From the NCBI GenBank assembly GCA_020631075.1, contig JAHDHX010000002.1:131462-195461 (forward strand): a stretch of DNA of 64,000 nt. Reading direction: 5' to 3'. The notes under the pieces were generated by a model. The model ran no database searches. It saw nothing but the letters and a program-made list of their open reading frames with translations, and was not told the DNA's origin. Each line of letters starts with the position of its first letter. Position 1 is the stretch's first letter. This document shows positions 35,249 to 48,400 of the stretch, piece by piece. The DNA comes from Candidatus Altimarinota bacterium (GTDB lineage: Bacteria > Patescibacteriota > Gracilibacteria > UBA4473). Made by a program: the position numbers and the translations under genes.

Positions 35249-35560
35249 CTAGGCGCTGAGCATCTCTACCAGTTTTTCTTTGGGCTGGGAGCCGACGGCT
35301 TCGCCGATCAGTTCGCCGTCTTTGAAAACTTTAAAAGCGGGGATGGACATGACGCCGAACTCTTGGGCGAGCTCTGGGTCGGTGTCGACATCAATCTTGA
35401 CGATTTTTTGACCTTCGGTGAGGGTGGGGGTGAGCTCCTCCAGCAGGGGGAGCATGGCCTGACAGGGGCCACACCACGGGGCGAAGAAGTCAACGAGGAC
35501 GGTGCCTTTGAAGTCTTTTACTTCGGCCTGAAAGGTGTCTTTGGTCACGACGGTTGCCAT
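35249..35560 (-). CDS. trxA: Thioredoxin
   Basis: 103 aa, the classic single-domain size. The redox site is WCGPC (29-33), preceded by VLVDFFAP; the cis-proline segment is VMSIPAFKVFKDGE. No signal peptide is present, so it is cytoplasmic and acts as a general disulfide reductant. It is convergent with virB4. Confidence 0.96.
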   Translation of the reverse strand: MATVVTKDTFQAEVKDFKGTVLVDFFAPWCGPCQAMLPLLEELTPTLTEGQKIVKIDVDTDPELAQEFGVMSIPAFKVFKDGELIGEAVGSQPKEKLVEMLSA

Positions 35561-35605
35561 GGGAAAGAGTGAAAAATGGTAGATAAGTAGTACGATTCTA
35601 GTTTA

Positions 35606-35624
35606 CCCCACGTGGAGCGTGGGG
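35606..35624. repeat. Inverted repeat between the TPR gene and trxA
   Basis: CCCCACG, TGGAG, CGTGGGG: a perfect 7-bp stem without a T run. It may be a weak transcript end or an operator upstream of trxA. Confidence 0.4.
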
Positions 35625-35686
35625 GCGAGCAAAATGGTGGATTGTGGGTAGGCTGGACTACGGAGGGCTTTGAAATTTTGGATTTT

Positions 35687-36307
35687 TTACTGCGAATACC
35701 GTTGTTCGAGCATTTTGAGGAAGGTGAGGCACTCTTTGGCCTGGGTGGAGGCGGGGTGGTGCTGGACGACGGACTCGAAGGATTGTTTGGCGAGGGTGAA
35801 CTGTTGGTCGTTCATGTAGCAGACGCCGAGGTCGCAAAGGATGTTTGGGTCGGTGTCGCTGAGCGTATGGGCGCGCTCCAGCACGGCGATGCCGCGGGCA
35901 GAACGGTGGGAATTATAAAGAGACCAGCCGAGGCAGCGGAGGATCTCGGGGTGGTTTGGGGTCAAGCTGTCGGCGGCGGTGAGGGAGGCGATGGAGCGAG
36001 ACCACTGCTGGTGCAGGGAATACAAAAAACCCAGCAGATAGTGCGCGTTGGCGGAGCTGGGGTTGAGGGTGATGGCGTGGGTGAGGGCTTTGGTGGCGGC
36101 GTCGAGTTGCCGCAGGGAGAGGTAGCAGTCACCGAGCTCTTCGTAGGCCTCGAAACAGGTGGGGGTGTCGGTGATGACGGAGTTGAGTAGCTGGATGGCG
36201 GTGTCGTAATCCCCCGTCAGTTTGGCGTCTTCGGCCTGGTCGAGGGTGCTGAGGACGAATTCGCTGTAGTGGGTCTGGGCGGGGGTGGAGATGGGTTCGG
36301 TGGTCAT
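35687..36307 (-). CDS. TPR-repeat protein
   Basis: 206 aa with about five tetratricopeptide repeats between residues 15 and 190, for example DYDTAIQLLNSVITDTPTCFEAYEELGDCYLSL and LDAATKALTHAITLNPSSANAHYLLGFLY. Such repeats bind peptides or proteins. There is no signal peptide. A TACAAT lies about 75 nt upstream on the minus strand. It is on the same strand as the giant 4005-aa gene that ends 169 bp upstream, but a separate promoter is likely. The partner is unknown. Confidence 0.9.
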   Translation of the reverse strand: MTTEPISTPAQTHYSEFVLSTLDQAEDAKLTGDYDTAIQLLNSVITDTPTCFEAYEELGDCYLSLRQLDAATKALTHAITLNPSSANAHYLLGFLYSLHQQWSRSIASLTAADSLTPNHPEILRCLGWSLYNSHRSARGIAVLERAHTLSDTDPNILCDLGVCYMNDQQFTLAKQSFESVVQHHPASTQAKECLTFLKMLEQRYSQ

Positions 36308-36476
36308 GGGGTGGAGTTTGGGGGGGAGTTTTTTTTGGGGAATCCGCTGGCTTCTCTGGCTGAGGGATGTGGGGGTTGTATTTCATTGTACCCGAAAATG
36401 AAGGGGAAGTGAACCCTGAAGTGGGGGAAAATGAGACGTGAGCAAACGACCAGTCCCCTCCTCTGGGTGGTGGGTG

Positions 36477-39400
36477 CTATTGGCTCGGGTCTGTGACGGT
36501 GAGGGTGACGGTCTGCTGGGTGTGCTGGTCGAGGGTGTCGCGCAGGTGCAGGGTGAACTGGGTGCTGGTGCCAGTAGGCAGACCCGGGTGCTGGAAGTAG
36601 AGGGTGGAGTCGAAGGTGGTGGTGGGGTTGCCCAGTGATTCGCTGTCAGGGGGACGGGTGAAGGCGGGGTGGGCGGGGTCGAAGCTGGGGGTGTCTGAGT
36701 TGGCTGGTTTTTCAGGTGACTCGGGGCTCAATGGTGCGGTCAACTGGGCGGTGAGGGCGCGGAACAGTTGGCGGAAACTGAAAGCCCTGTCGGGGGTGTC
36801 AGTGGTGGTAGGCGCCAGAGCGAGGCTGTCGGGCAATGGGGTGGGGCGGGGCTGGCCGAAGCGGTCAAGCGATGGTTCTGTAGTGGAGGCGAAGTCGCGG
36901 TCGTTGGTGAAGTTGCCGTCGGCGTCAGTGTCGACGGTGGGGTCGAGGTCAAACCAGGCGTCTGCTAAGCCAGCGGTGGCGACCGAGGGGCGGGCGTCGA
37001 TGACGAAGGGGGTGTCGGGGGGAAGCTGTCTGGCCGTGGGGTGGGCAAACTGGGCCGTGAGGGGTTGGTCAGTGGGGGTGGGGTAGGGGTCGTGCAAGAA
37101 CTGGAACCGTGGGAAGCTGCTGACGGGGCCACGCTGGGCGGAGAGGGCGCCATACCACTTGGCGGGGGGCAGCAGGGCGAGGTGGCGGATGATGTCGGTG
37201 AGTTGGTCGAAGTGATAGAGAACGTAGGTCTGGTGCTGGTCGATCTGCACTTGGGTGCCGTCGAAGAGCTCGATAACCACTTGGTCCCCTGCCCCGAGTG
37301 CGAAGGCGGTGCCGTGCGGCAGGGCGAGATTAGGCCTAGGGGGGATGGACTCAAACTGCTCGGGGGCGTCGAGGGCGATGTGGCTGACTTCCCCCTGGGT
37401 GACGCACAGTTCGGCGTCTTCGATGATGGTCTCTTCGCCTTGCTCGATGACGATGGTGAGGGTGTCGAAGGGTTGGTCCGGGCGCTGGGGCACGCGCACG
37501 GTGACTTCTGACCGTGGGGCGAGCCCCAGCAGGGTGTGGGTGCCTGAGAGGAAGGGTTTGGGGAGGTTTGGGTCAGCGCAAGCGGACGGTGACTGGGTGA
37601 GCAGGGGGTGCTCAGGCGGGGCGATGATCTCGGGCGTGCCTGTCAGTGAAACGAGGCGCGAGGTGAGGGGGCGGATTTCATACAAACGGGGGGGGCGACG
37701 GACGAGGAAAGCCGTGCGGTCCCAGCGGTCGGAGCTGCGCACCGTGCCGCTGGTAGGGGTGTCGGTGGGGGTGTCACCCGTGAAAAAGTCGTAGAGCGGG
37801 GCGAGGAAGGGCCGGCTGGGTTGCTCGGGCGAAGGTGTCTGGCTGGTGGAGGGGGTGGCGGCCCATTCGTAGGACATGTCGGGGCGGTCGGAGATGGTCC
37901 ACTCGTAGTAGGCTGTCTGCGGGTCTAGCCTGTCAAGGCGGAGCTGGGCGCCGCGGCTGGTGGTGGTGAAGTCGAAGACTTGGGCGGGGGCAAACTGTGA
38001 CGCGAAGCGGGCAAATGACCAAAATTCAGGTGAGTCGCTGGCGACGGCGTTGGGGCTGAGTGGCTCGGCACTGGGGGGGGCACCTGCCCGACCCGCGAGC
38101 AGGTCACCGTAGCGCTGGCCACCGCCGAGACGGGGGCCCCACTGGTCGGGGCAGGACTTCAGATAAAGGTCAGACCCGATGAAGTGAAAGGTGGGCGTGT
38201 CGGCGTAGGGACACGGCTGGCTGGGGGGGGCGGCGCAGTCGTGCAGGCTTTGGTCGTAGTCAGGGTTGGCGGGGGTGGCCCCGAGCGACTGGCCGACCGC
38301 GGTGGGGAAGGACGTGAGTGGCTGGGCGAGGCCCGTGCAGGGGTCACACTGGGTGGTGCCAGCGGGCAAGAAGACCTGTGACTCTGGGGTGGGGAGGGTG
38401 ACTGACCCTGTGTCGAGGTCGATGCCGAGGCGGGCCATGGCGCGGTCAGAGAGTTCGCTGGGGGTGGAGGAAACGTCGGTCAGACGCTCGGCGCCGAAGG
38501 CTTGGGCGGCTTCTAAGATCTCGGGGGGCATGGTGCTGGCGACCAGTTGGCTGATCTCGGGCGGGTGGGCGGCCAGCTGGTGCATTTCCTCGCCCCAGTG
38601 CTGCGGCGTGGTGAACTGGGCCAGCTGCGAAAGCAGGAGCTGGCTCTGGCCGAAATTAATGTCGCCCTGACGGATGCGGTCGAGGCGAGAAGCAAAGTCA
38701 GTCGTGGCGGCGAGCACCTCCGCCGAGGGGGGGACATCGCCCCAGGCGGTCAGGGAAATGGTCTGGGTAGTGGGGCTGGCAGGCGTGTGGCTGAGGCGGG
38801 GGGTGTCGACGGGCAGGCAGTCAGGTGCGCCGCTGAGCGTGCTGAGGTTGGACAGGGTGGTGACGGAGCAATCCATGGTGGATTGGACCTGGGTGACGGT
38901 CTGGTTGAGGGCTTCGAGGGAGGGGGCGAGGTCGTACTTTAGGGTGGTGACGAGGTCTTTTTTGGGGACTTTGGGGACGTCGAATTTCCACGCGGTGGGG
39001 CTCCAGTCGAGGGGGATCATGCTCGTGCGGTTGGTGATGGACTCAATGTGGGAGTTGAGGTCCCACTCGGGGACGGGCATGATGCCCTTCAAGATGAAGC
39101 ACACGAGCTGCAGGAGTGTCTCGAGGACGTCGATGATTTTTTCGAGGGGTTCGAGGAAATTGGGGATGTCGAACGGGACGGGGGGGATGGTGGGCAGGCT
39201 GGGGAGGTCAACCGTGGGGAGGTCGAGGGTGCTGAAGTCGGGGACGCTGATGGCGGGCAGCTGCGGTGCGGAGGGCACGGTGGGAAAGCTGACGGCGGGC
39301 AGGACGGTGTCGAGGTCGAATGAGCTGGGGAGGCTGGGGGTCTGGGCCTGGGCGGTGGGCAGCAGGGGGTGGGCCGACTGGGCGACGGTGAGACGCAGGG

Positions 39401-42400
39401 GGTCGGTGTAGGACAGGAGGCGGCTGAGCTCGCTGACTTTCAGGGTGGGGAGGGGGACATTTTTGGGGAGGGTGGGCTCGAGCTGGGGGGTGATGGTGAC
39501 GGGGTTGAGTTTGATCTCGGGGATGGTGACCTCGGCCCCTGCGGTGACCTGGCTGAGGTCGAGGACGAGGTTGGGCAGCTGGGGCATGGGGATGACGGGG
39601 AGTTTGATCCACCCAAAGAGAATGCGGATGATGAACTCGTCGAGTTTGCCTTTGCCCACGGCGCAGCCGTGACAGTTGGCCCCGAAGGCATTAAAGACGG
39701 CGGGAATCTTGCCCACGGTGGACATGATCTGCATGACGTCGCTGCGCAGGGTCAGCCATGACTGGAGGTCGTCCTTGAGGCTTTTGAGATACTTCCCAAA
39801 GAAGTCGCTGATCTGCTGGTCGTTTTGGCTGAGGGTTTGCTTAATCTCGCGGATGCGCTCGACGAGCTGGGGCAGTGAGCGGGCGGCTTGGTCAAGGGAC
39901 TGAAGCTGGGTGGCGGTGTCTTGGAACTGGGTGGGGAGGGTGTCGAGCTGGGCCAAGAAGGTGTCGCTGTCCGACAGGATGCGGTCGCGTCGGGCGGTGA
40001 CGGCGTCGAGGATGGCGGTGCGGGCGTCAGACAGTTGCACCTGGGCGAGCTGCTGCGGGCTGGCCACGGTGAAGTTGGGCAGGGGGCCCGCGAAGCGGGG
40101 CTGGGCGGCGAGGAAGTCGGACAGGAGCTGCTGGGCGGCGAGCTGGTCACGCAGCTGGGTCAGGCCCTGACTAGACTGTGACTGGAAGATGTCGCGGCTG
40201 GATTTGAACTGTTGACTGAAGGTTTTGAGAGCTTTGACGTGCTGGCGGATGTCGCGTAGCTGTGACTGCAGCACGCTGGGGTCGATCTGGGGGTAATTGA
40301 TCGGGGTGGGTTTGAGCGTGAGGTCAATGAAGGGTGACTGGCTGAGGGAGTCGAGGCTGAGGGGTTCTGAAGTGGAGCTGCTGCTATTGCTGGAGGACGC
40401 TTCAGGGAGGCTGGGTTGGATGACTTTGAGCTCGGGAAGGTTGAAGTTGCTGAACTCGGCCATTTGGTCCTTGACCCAGGTGGTGATGAAGTCAAACGAG
40501 CCAACGGCCGTGTTGCGCGGGAGGGTGGTGGTGCCGCGGACGTTTTTGGGTGGTTGGGCTTGCAGGGTGCTGTGCTGGGTGGCCCACGGGTCGGCGTGGC
40601 CGAGGGTGTCATTGGCCAAGAGGCCAAGCGAGCACTGCTGTGGCCCCGTGGCCGAGGCCGCCAGTGGCTGGGTGCTGACCCCGCTGTCAGGCGGGGTGTC
40701 GGCCCCAGCGAGTGGGTCGGGGCAGGACTGCGGCAATGACGGCACCAGTGGGATGGCGAACGCCACGCAGAAGGGGGCGAAGAGGGGGGCAGAGAAGCCG
40801 TTGAAGTTGGCGCCGCAGAGCCCCATGCCCAGCTGCAATGAGGTGGTGGGACTGATATAGAGCCGAAAGAGGCTGGCCAGATGGGTGGGGGCAAACGGCG
40901 GTGGTGGCACCCAAAAGACAGGGACGCCTGGGCTGGGGGCGGAAGGAATAGTGATGGGGGGGAGGTAGAACGAGCGGTTGCCTGGGGCCAAAAATGAGTA
41001 GGACGGGAGGGCGAGTGACCAGCTGCATTCGCCGACGCAGGTCTGGCTGGCGCGCTGGGTGCTGGCGAAGGTGGCCCCGAGGGAGTCGGTGGCTGTCTCG
41101 GGGTTGGAGCGGGGGGCGGAGTCAAAAAAGTCGGGGATGGTGTCGCCGTCGGAGTCTTCGGCCAGGGCGGCGGCGAGATATTCGGCTTCCTCCTCGTCGG
41201 TCATGGACGCGTATGGCTCGATGGTTTCCTTGTCAAAGGGGACGGGTGCGGTGACAGGGCGGTAGGCTTCGGTGCTGGCGTAAAACTGGTAGAGCGTGGT
41301 GGAGGTGGGGTCGGCGATGTCAGTCTGCCACGGGATGACCACCATGTCGCCGCCGTCGGGGTGTGACTGCACCGACAGCACGGGGGTGGGCAGGTCGCTG
41401 GAGCTGGGGGTGAGGAGGGTGAAGCTGATCTGGCAGGTCTGGTCAGGGGTGAGGGTGAGCCCGCTGGCCCAGGCACTGCCCCACTGTGGCTGGACGGTGG
41501 CGACGGCGTCGGCCCCACAGCCGCTGAAACTGACGGCGGTGGGGTCGACGCGACGCTGGCCAAACTGCGGGATGATGAGCTGCAGGTCGGTGACGGGGGT
41601 GTCGTTGGACAGGGTGATGAGGCCTGCGGTGCCTTGCAGGGTGAGCTCGGCGCTCTGCCATTGGGTCAGGGGGACGGGGATGAAGGTCAGCTGGCGGTCA
41701 GGGTCGGTGGGGTCTGGCACTTCCACAAAGCGGGAGTCGCGCACGGCGAGGGTGGTTTGCTGGCTGAGATCGGGACTTGTGACGCTGAGGTACCGCAGCT
41801 GGGGGAAGAGCTGGTCGAGGTAGAGGCGGTCGATCTGAGAGGGGTCTTCGACGTTGGTGGGGAAATCACGGATGGCGGGGGCGTACCACTCGGTCTCAGG
41901 CAGGATGGGGAGGCGGTTTTGGAAGCCGTCTTTGGTCCCTTTGGCGAGATAGAGCTGGTTGTCGATCGTCTGCATGATGATGTCGAGCCGGCCGTCGCCT
42001 GTCAGGTCACGGCCTTTGATCTGGGCGACGTCGCCGTATTTACTCAGGGTGGTACTTTGTTTTTTGTATTTCTTTTTCTTTTTTTTGTATTTTTTGATCT
42101 CGCCGTTGTCTTTGAGTTTGACGTAGTCTTGGTCACCGTCGCCGTCGTTGTCATAAAACACGACGCCTGACTGGCGGCGGATGGTGGGGGGCGGAGTGGT
42201 GAGGGGGCGGGCGTAACTCTCGCTGATGGGGGGGGCGGAGTCGGCCTGGGTGAAGGTTTCGATGAGGTCGGGGGGGGACCACTCCCCTGCCCTGCCCTGG
42301 GTACTGATGTACAGAGCGGGTTGGCTGGTCAAAAAGGCGAGGTCGAGGTCGCCGTCGTTGTCAAAGTCGCCACCTTTGAAGCGGGTGACATCAGGCGGGA

Positions 42401-45400
42401 CGGGGAGGTCGAGCGGTTGGCGGATGAGCTGGCCGTTGATGTTGCGTTCGAGGAGGAGCTGGCCCTCGACCAAGGCGAGGAAGTCACCCAGGCCGTCACC
42501 ACCGAGGTCGAGCGAGAGCACTTGGCCGGTGGGTTCGGCGGGCCACTGGAGCAGGAGCCCCTGGTCGCGGTAGTTGGTGTTGCCTTTCGGGTCGGCGTAG
42601 AGCAGGTGCATCTGGCGGCCGACGCGGGGGATGAGGTCGGGCTGGTTGTCGGCGTTGAGGTCGGTGACGAGCACCTGACTGAGCGACCCGCTGGGTGAGC
42701 GCCAGATGTGTCGGCCGATGTCTGGGGTGACGCCGCCACTGCTGACGGGGGCCGACTGCCCCCGAGGCAGGCGGAGGGTGGGGTCACCCAGCACGATAAG
42801 CGCGTCCGATGCGCCGATGGTGGTGGCTTCGCCGACGCTGCTGCCCCCCGCCAGGTGCACTGCTGGCCGCCAGTCCCCTTCCCAGACGACGTTGTGGCCG
42901 TTGTCGTCCTCGATGCTCTGGCGAGGGGAGCCGAGCTGTGAACGGGCGGGCTCGTGTACTTCCAGATGGCGGAAACCCCACCCCTGCGCACTGTCGCTGT
43001 CGGGGCCTGTGACGACGGGGGTCGGCACGGCCCACGGGGCGAGTGGTTGGAGCTGGATGCCCGTGCCGTAGCCGAGGCTGAACTCCGGCACGAGGCGGAG
43101 TGACTGTTGCAGGGCGGTGGGGCGCGGGGTGGTGAATTCGTAGGTGGTCAGGTCGCGCTGGTCGGTTGTGAGCGGCGTGGGGCGGTCAGCTGTTGACTGC
43201 AGCAAGAGGCCAGTGGCGTCACTCTGGTCGAGGTCTGGGGTGAGGGTGAGGCCGTTGCGTGGGGGCTGGAAGTGGAGACGACCGAGGCGCTCACGGCCGT
43301 AGAAGACGTCGTAGGTGCGGACATTGCGCGAGGCGTGCGGTGCAAACCGCCACCCACCGTCGGGGAACTGGCCGTCACGCGGGGGAACGGCATTGAGGAG
43401 GAGCTGGCCGTAGGCACCGACCTCCAGCACTCGGGCACCGCGGATGCTGAGCACGTTGCCTTGGGCGCTGACCTCCCGCTGTTGCAGCAGGGAGGGTTCG
43501 GGGGTGAAGTAGAGGCCCTCGCCTGCGGTCTGGGTGGTGTGGAAGTACAACTGCGGAAACTGGGAAAACCCGATCTGGCCGACGGTGTCGCCGAGGGTGA
43601 AGCGGGGAAACCCGTCCGTGGTGGTGGGGTCGAAGCTGGGGAGGGGGCCGACGAGCACGGTGCCGTCGTCGGTCAGAAGGGGGAGCTGTGCCTGCGGGAT
43701 GAGCCAGAGGGTGCCGAGTGTCTGGTCACCGCGGGTCAGTGCCCAGCGGAGGAGGCTGTGGGGTTCGTCTTTTGGCTGGGTGAGGGTCAGGGCGAGGTCA
43801 CGCAGGGTGAGGCCCCCTGTGGGTGAGACTTCAATGATGGGGGTGTCGTCAAGTAGAAAGACGTTGTCGTCGAAACTGAAGTCGGGAGGGGCTGTGTCTG
43901 GGGTGGGGGTGGGCTGGAGGATGATATTGGCGAAGGTGCTCTGCCCCGCGAGGCCGAGAGTGGCGGGGCGGTCAAAGGTGAGCTGGGCGGTGGCGAGCGG
44001 GGTGCTGGGGCTGAGCCCAGGCACGGTGTCGGCGAAGTCAGACGCGGGGAGGAGGCTGAACTGGGCGGTGGGGCGGCCCGTCAAAAACTGGGCGGTGAGC
44101 CGCGCAGAGAGGTGGCCGTCGGGGGCGAGGGCGCCGAGCTGGAGGCTGGGGTCGGGGGCCTGCACGAGAGTGCTGACTGACTGGGCCGCGCCCGACAGCA
44201 GCCAGCGGAGGCCGAAGCTCTGGCTGCTGGTGAGGCCGAGGCCGTCGATGCCGCTGATGGTGGTGTGGAGCGCGCTGAGCGACAGGGTGCTGAGGTCGCT
44301 GGGGGTGAGCTGGGTGGTGACGATGGTCTGGGCGCTGGCGGGCACGAGGGTGGTGCCCGCGCCGACGGTGGCGGTGATGGTGCCCGAAGCACTGGTGGTG
44401 GTGACCGGGAGGGTGAGGGTAGCTTCGCCCTGGGTGAGGGTGATGGTGCTGGGGAGAGTGTCGCCCAGTAGGCGGCTGGCGGGGCCGCTGAAACTCAGCG
44501 GGACGGTGCCCGACCACGGCGTGCTGGACCCAGTGCTGTCGAGGGCCGAAACGGTGAGAGTGAGTGACTCACCCGCGGCGGCGGCCACGGTGGGGCGGGC
44601 AAACTGGGCACTGAGCCCGACGGCGTCACCCGCGAGGGTGGTGAAGTTGAATGGGTCAGCGGTGAAGCCCCCGAGCTGAGGGGTGACGGCTGTCTGGCCC
44701 GAGACGTGCCCACGAGCGTAGGCAAAGCGGCTGATGCCGCCAGTGAGGGTGACGGTGCTGGGGAATGAGCCGTGCTGCGGCGAGGACGAAAGTAGGTCAA
44801 CGGTGGTAGACAAGGGGATGAGCTGGCCGTCGGGGGTAGTGAGGCGAATGAGGCCGACCTGCACGGTGTCGTCGGTGACTGCCAGCTGGCTGACGGTGGT
44901 GTCGAGGCGCAGGCTGGGGTTGGTGATGGTTTGGAACTCCACTGTGGTGGGTGTCGGCAGGCTGGGCGTGGTGAGGGTGAGGCTGTCAACGGTGGCACCT
45001 GGGCGGAGGGAAAGGTGCAGCTGGGCTTGGGCGGCGGTGGGGCTGGGGTGGAAGGTGGCGGTCAGGCCCTCGGGCAGAGTGTCAGGGAGTTGCCACTGGT
45101 GGTCGAGGGGGGCGGTGACGAGTGCGTTGCCGTAGGTGTCTGTCAGGCGGAGGTCAACGACGTGGGTGGGGCCGCCCGTGACTAAAAACGGGTGCGGCTG
45201 GCTGGCTGTGACACTGGCCAGGGGGCCAGGGGTGACGCTCAGCTGGGTGGTGAAGGGGGGTAGGCTGCCGCTGGGGTCGGTGAGGGTGATGGGCCAGCTG
45301 CCGCTGCGGGTGTCGGGGAGAATGGGAAGAGTGAGCTGGCCGTCGGTGAGGGTGACGGTCTGGCCATTCGGGAAGGAGTGGCCGTCGCTGGTGACTTCCA

Positions 45401-48400
45401 GTGTGGTGGAGGGGGTGTCGGCCAATGGTTGGCCGTCGGGGTCAGTGAGGCTGAGCGAAAAGGTGATGGGGGTGTCTGCCCCTGCGGTGACCTGGGCGGT
45501 GGGGCGGTCGAGCACCCACTGCTGTGGTGTGACCGTGACGGGGATGGTGAGACTGTGGGCACTGGGCCCGCTGTAGAGGGCTTCGATGAGGAATGTGCCG
45601 CTGTAGGGAGCCCCCTGTGGCAGGAGCTGAAACTGGGCCTGGCCCTGACGAGGGGTGAGCGTGCGGGGGGTGAGGGTGAACGCACGCGCGGCGGCAGGGT
45701 CGGTGATGCTGAGCGTGACGCTGCCGCTGCCGAGGGTGCTGGCGGGGGCGCCGTCGGCAAACCACTGGAGGGCAAAGGTGCTGGGCTGGGCGGAGCGGCT
45801 GGAGCGGGTGAGGGCCTCGGGGGTGGCGGTCAGGAGGTCGGTGGGGGTCTGTGACTCGGTGGCGGTGATGGTGGTGACCTGTCCGCTGACTGGGTCGGTG
45901 ATCAGCTGCGCTGTGGCTTGGGATTGCTTGGTGCTGAAGTCGGCGTAGCAGGTGACGGCTTCGGGGCCGCTGAGCCCGCTGCAGGTTTCGGTCAGGGCGG
46001 CCCCTGCGAGGATGTCGGTGCGGAGGTCGAGGTCGCCGATGAGGTACTGCGGGGTGGGTGCAGCGGGGGGGCGGGGGCCAACACTCAGGGTGGTGTCGGT
46101 GGGGGTGGGGCTGGGTTGGCCTTGCTCAAACCCCCACTGGATGGCGCTGGACCCTGGGGTACCTGGGGCGGCGACCAAGTGCATGAATTCGTAGCCTGTG
46201 GCGGGGGCGGGGGCCTCTGGGTCAGTGTCGGTGGTGGGGGGTGGGTCGAGGTGAAAGAAGCGCTGGCTGTGCTGGGCGGGGGTGAGGGTGGTGGGCACGG
46301 GCCACTGCGCCGCGGGGTAGGCCCCTAGCGCATGGGCGAAGGCGAGGCGGTTTTTGGATTCGACGTCGAGCTGGAGCCAAAAGAGGGCTTCGGCCAGGCG
46401 GCTGGCGGGGTAGGTTGTCTGGAGATCATGCAGGAGGGTGGGCACTGCGGCGAGCGTGTCGCTGAACCCAGGAGTGCTTTCGGTGAAGTCGGTGGGGAGG
46501 AACTCTGCGAGCTGGCTGCCGCTGCAGGTGCCGCCACTCTGGGGGAGGACATTTTGCGTGAGGGTGGTGCCCAGCGGGGTGAAGAGACTGAAGACGGCAT
46601 GGCGGAGGCGTTCGAACTCGGTCAATGGGTCGGCGGTGGAGTCGACCGTTTGCAGGAGGTCGTAGATGCTGGGGTACTCTAGCCGAAAGAAGGTGCCAGA
46701 GAGGCCGTAAAACGAGACCCCGCGCGGGTCGTCGATGGGGAGGGCTTGGGCGTCTTGGGCGAGGAGCTGGGCGCGGAGGGTTTCGGGGGTGGGTTCGATG
46801 TGGTGGTAGAGCGAATCGACTTGGCCGTCGCACTGGGGGGGCTTCATGATGCTGGCGCAGCCACTGGCCCCGACGGACCCTGCCAGTCGCCGCGTGGTGG
46901 CGCCGATGTCAAAGATGGGTTGCTCGGGGCCGACGTGGTGCTTGACGATGCCGGTGACGCACTGCCACCGAGAGTTTGACACGATGTCAGCGGCGTCGTG
47001 GCGGGCCATGCAGCGTTTGGCTTCGCGGTAGTGGGGCTCGCCTGTGTCTTCGTCGTACTCCAGATTTGACGCGCAGCACCCTTCGAGGGGGTCTTTGCGC
47101 CAGCGTTTGATGGGGTTGTCTTCGGACTGGTCGATGTAGGTGTAGCACTCGTCGATGGTGCTGGGGTCGTAGGCGATGTTGGCTTCGACCATTTGGGCGT
47201 GGCTGCCGCTGGCGGTGGGGTCGGGGGCTGTGCCGCGGATGATGCTGCACTGGTCGGCGGTGGTGATGTCGTCGCGGTCGACGCCGTACCAATAGAGGTC
47301 ACGTCCGCCGCAGTTGTCGGCGGTTAACTCGCGGAAGTCAAAGCGGGCGGCGATCTGTGACTCCTGTATAGCGTCAAAGATGATCTGCTCGGCGGCGAGC
47401 TGGAAGTCGAGGAGGTACTGGCGGGAGGTTTCGTCCTTTTGCGCGACGAGGGTGGGGGTGGTGTCTATCTGGGAGGGGGCCCAGCGGCCAGCGCGCTGCA
47501 CCATGGTGGTGATGTCGGACACCCAGCCCGTATGCATGGCCATGTAGGTGCGAAGGTATTGCTCGATGGCGCCCTTGGACCAGATGTCGGGCATGAAGTC
47601 AAACACCGACGAGAGGTCGTCGGGTTTCTCTTCGGGGCGGTACTCTTCGGGGATGGCGTCCCACGGGATGTCAACTTCGCTGAGCACTTCGCCCATGACC
47701 TGTCGCAGGAGGGCGGTGGTGTACCATTGGTGTGAGAGGGGCTTGAGGTGAGTGAGGTAGTTGCGGTAGAGCTGCAGCTCGGCGGGGCTGACGCCTTGGG
47801 CTTGCTCGGGTTGGTTGAGGAAAAAGGCCCGTTCGGGGAAGGTTAACTCTCCACTGTGGACGAGGTGGTTGGTTTCAAAGTAGCGAACGAGGTCGTCGAT
47901 GGCGTCTGGGCCTGACTGGTCAGAGCGGATGACCCCGTGCCAGAGCTCGGGGCGGTCGTCACCGTGGGGGACGGCGACAAACTGGCTCTGGGCCGCCTGC
48001 CAGACGTAGCTGGGGTCGACGATGTCGGTGTAGGGAGAGATGGAGACGTGCTGGGCGCCGAATTTGTCGACGGTGGGCAGAGGCAGGTCGCCGATGAGCA
48101 CAAAGCCTTCGAGCTGTGACTGGGCGCGGCCGTCGTGCCCCTGAAAGTAGAGTGAGGCGAGACCGTCACGGATGGTGAGCGGTGAGGTGCTGGGAGGGAC
48201 GGCGACTGGCACTACGCTGGCACCCGCGGTGGTGGTGATGTCGTCGAGGTAGCGTTCGAGGAGGGGGAGAAGGGTGGGGTCGTCGACGAGGTCGTCGGCA
48301 ACGAGCACAGCGATGAGGCGCTCACGCTCTGTTGCGGGGGGAGGGGTTTGGTGCGGGGCGGACTTGAGTGTGGGCCAGTCGGTGTCGCCGCTGAAACTGG

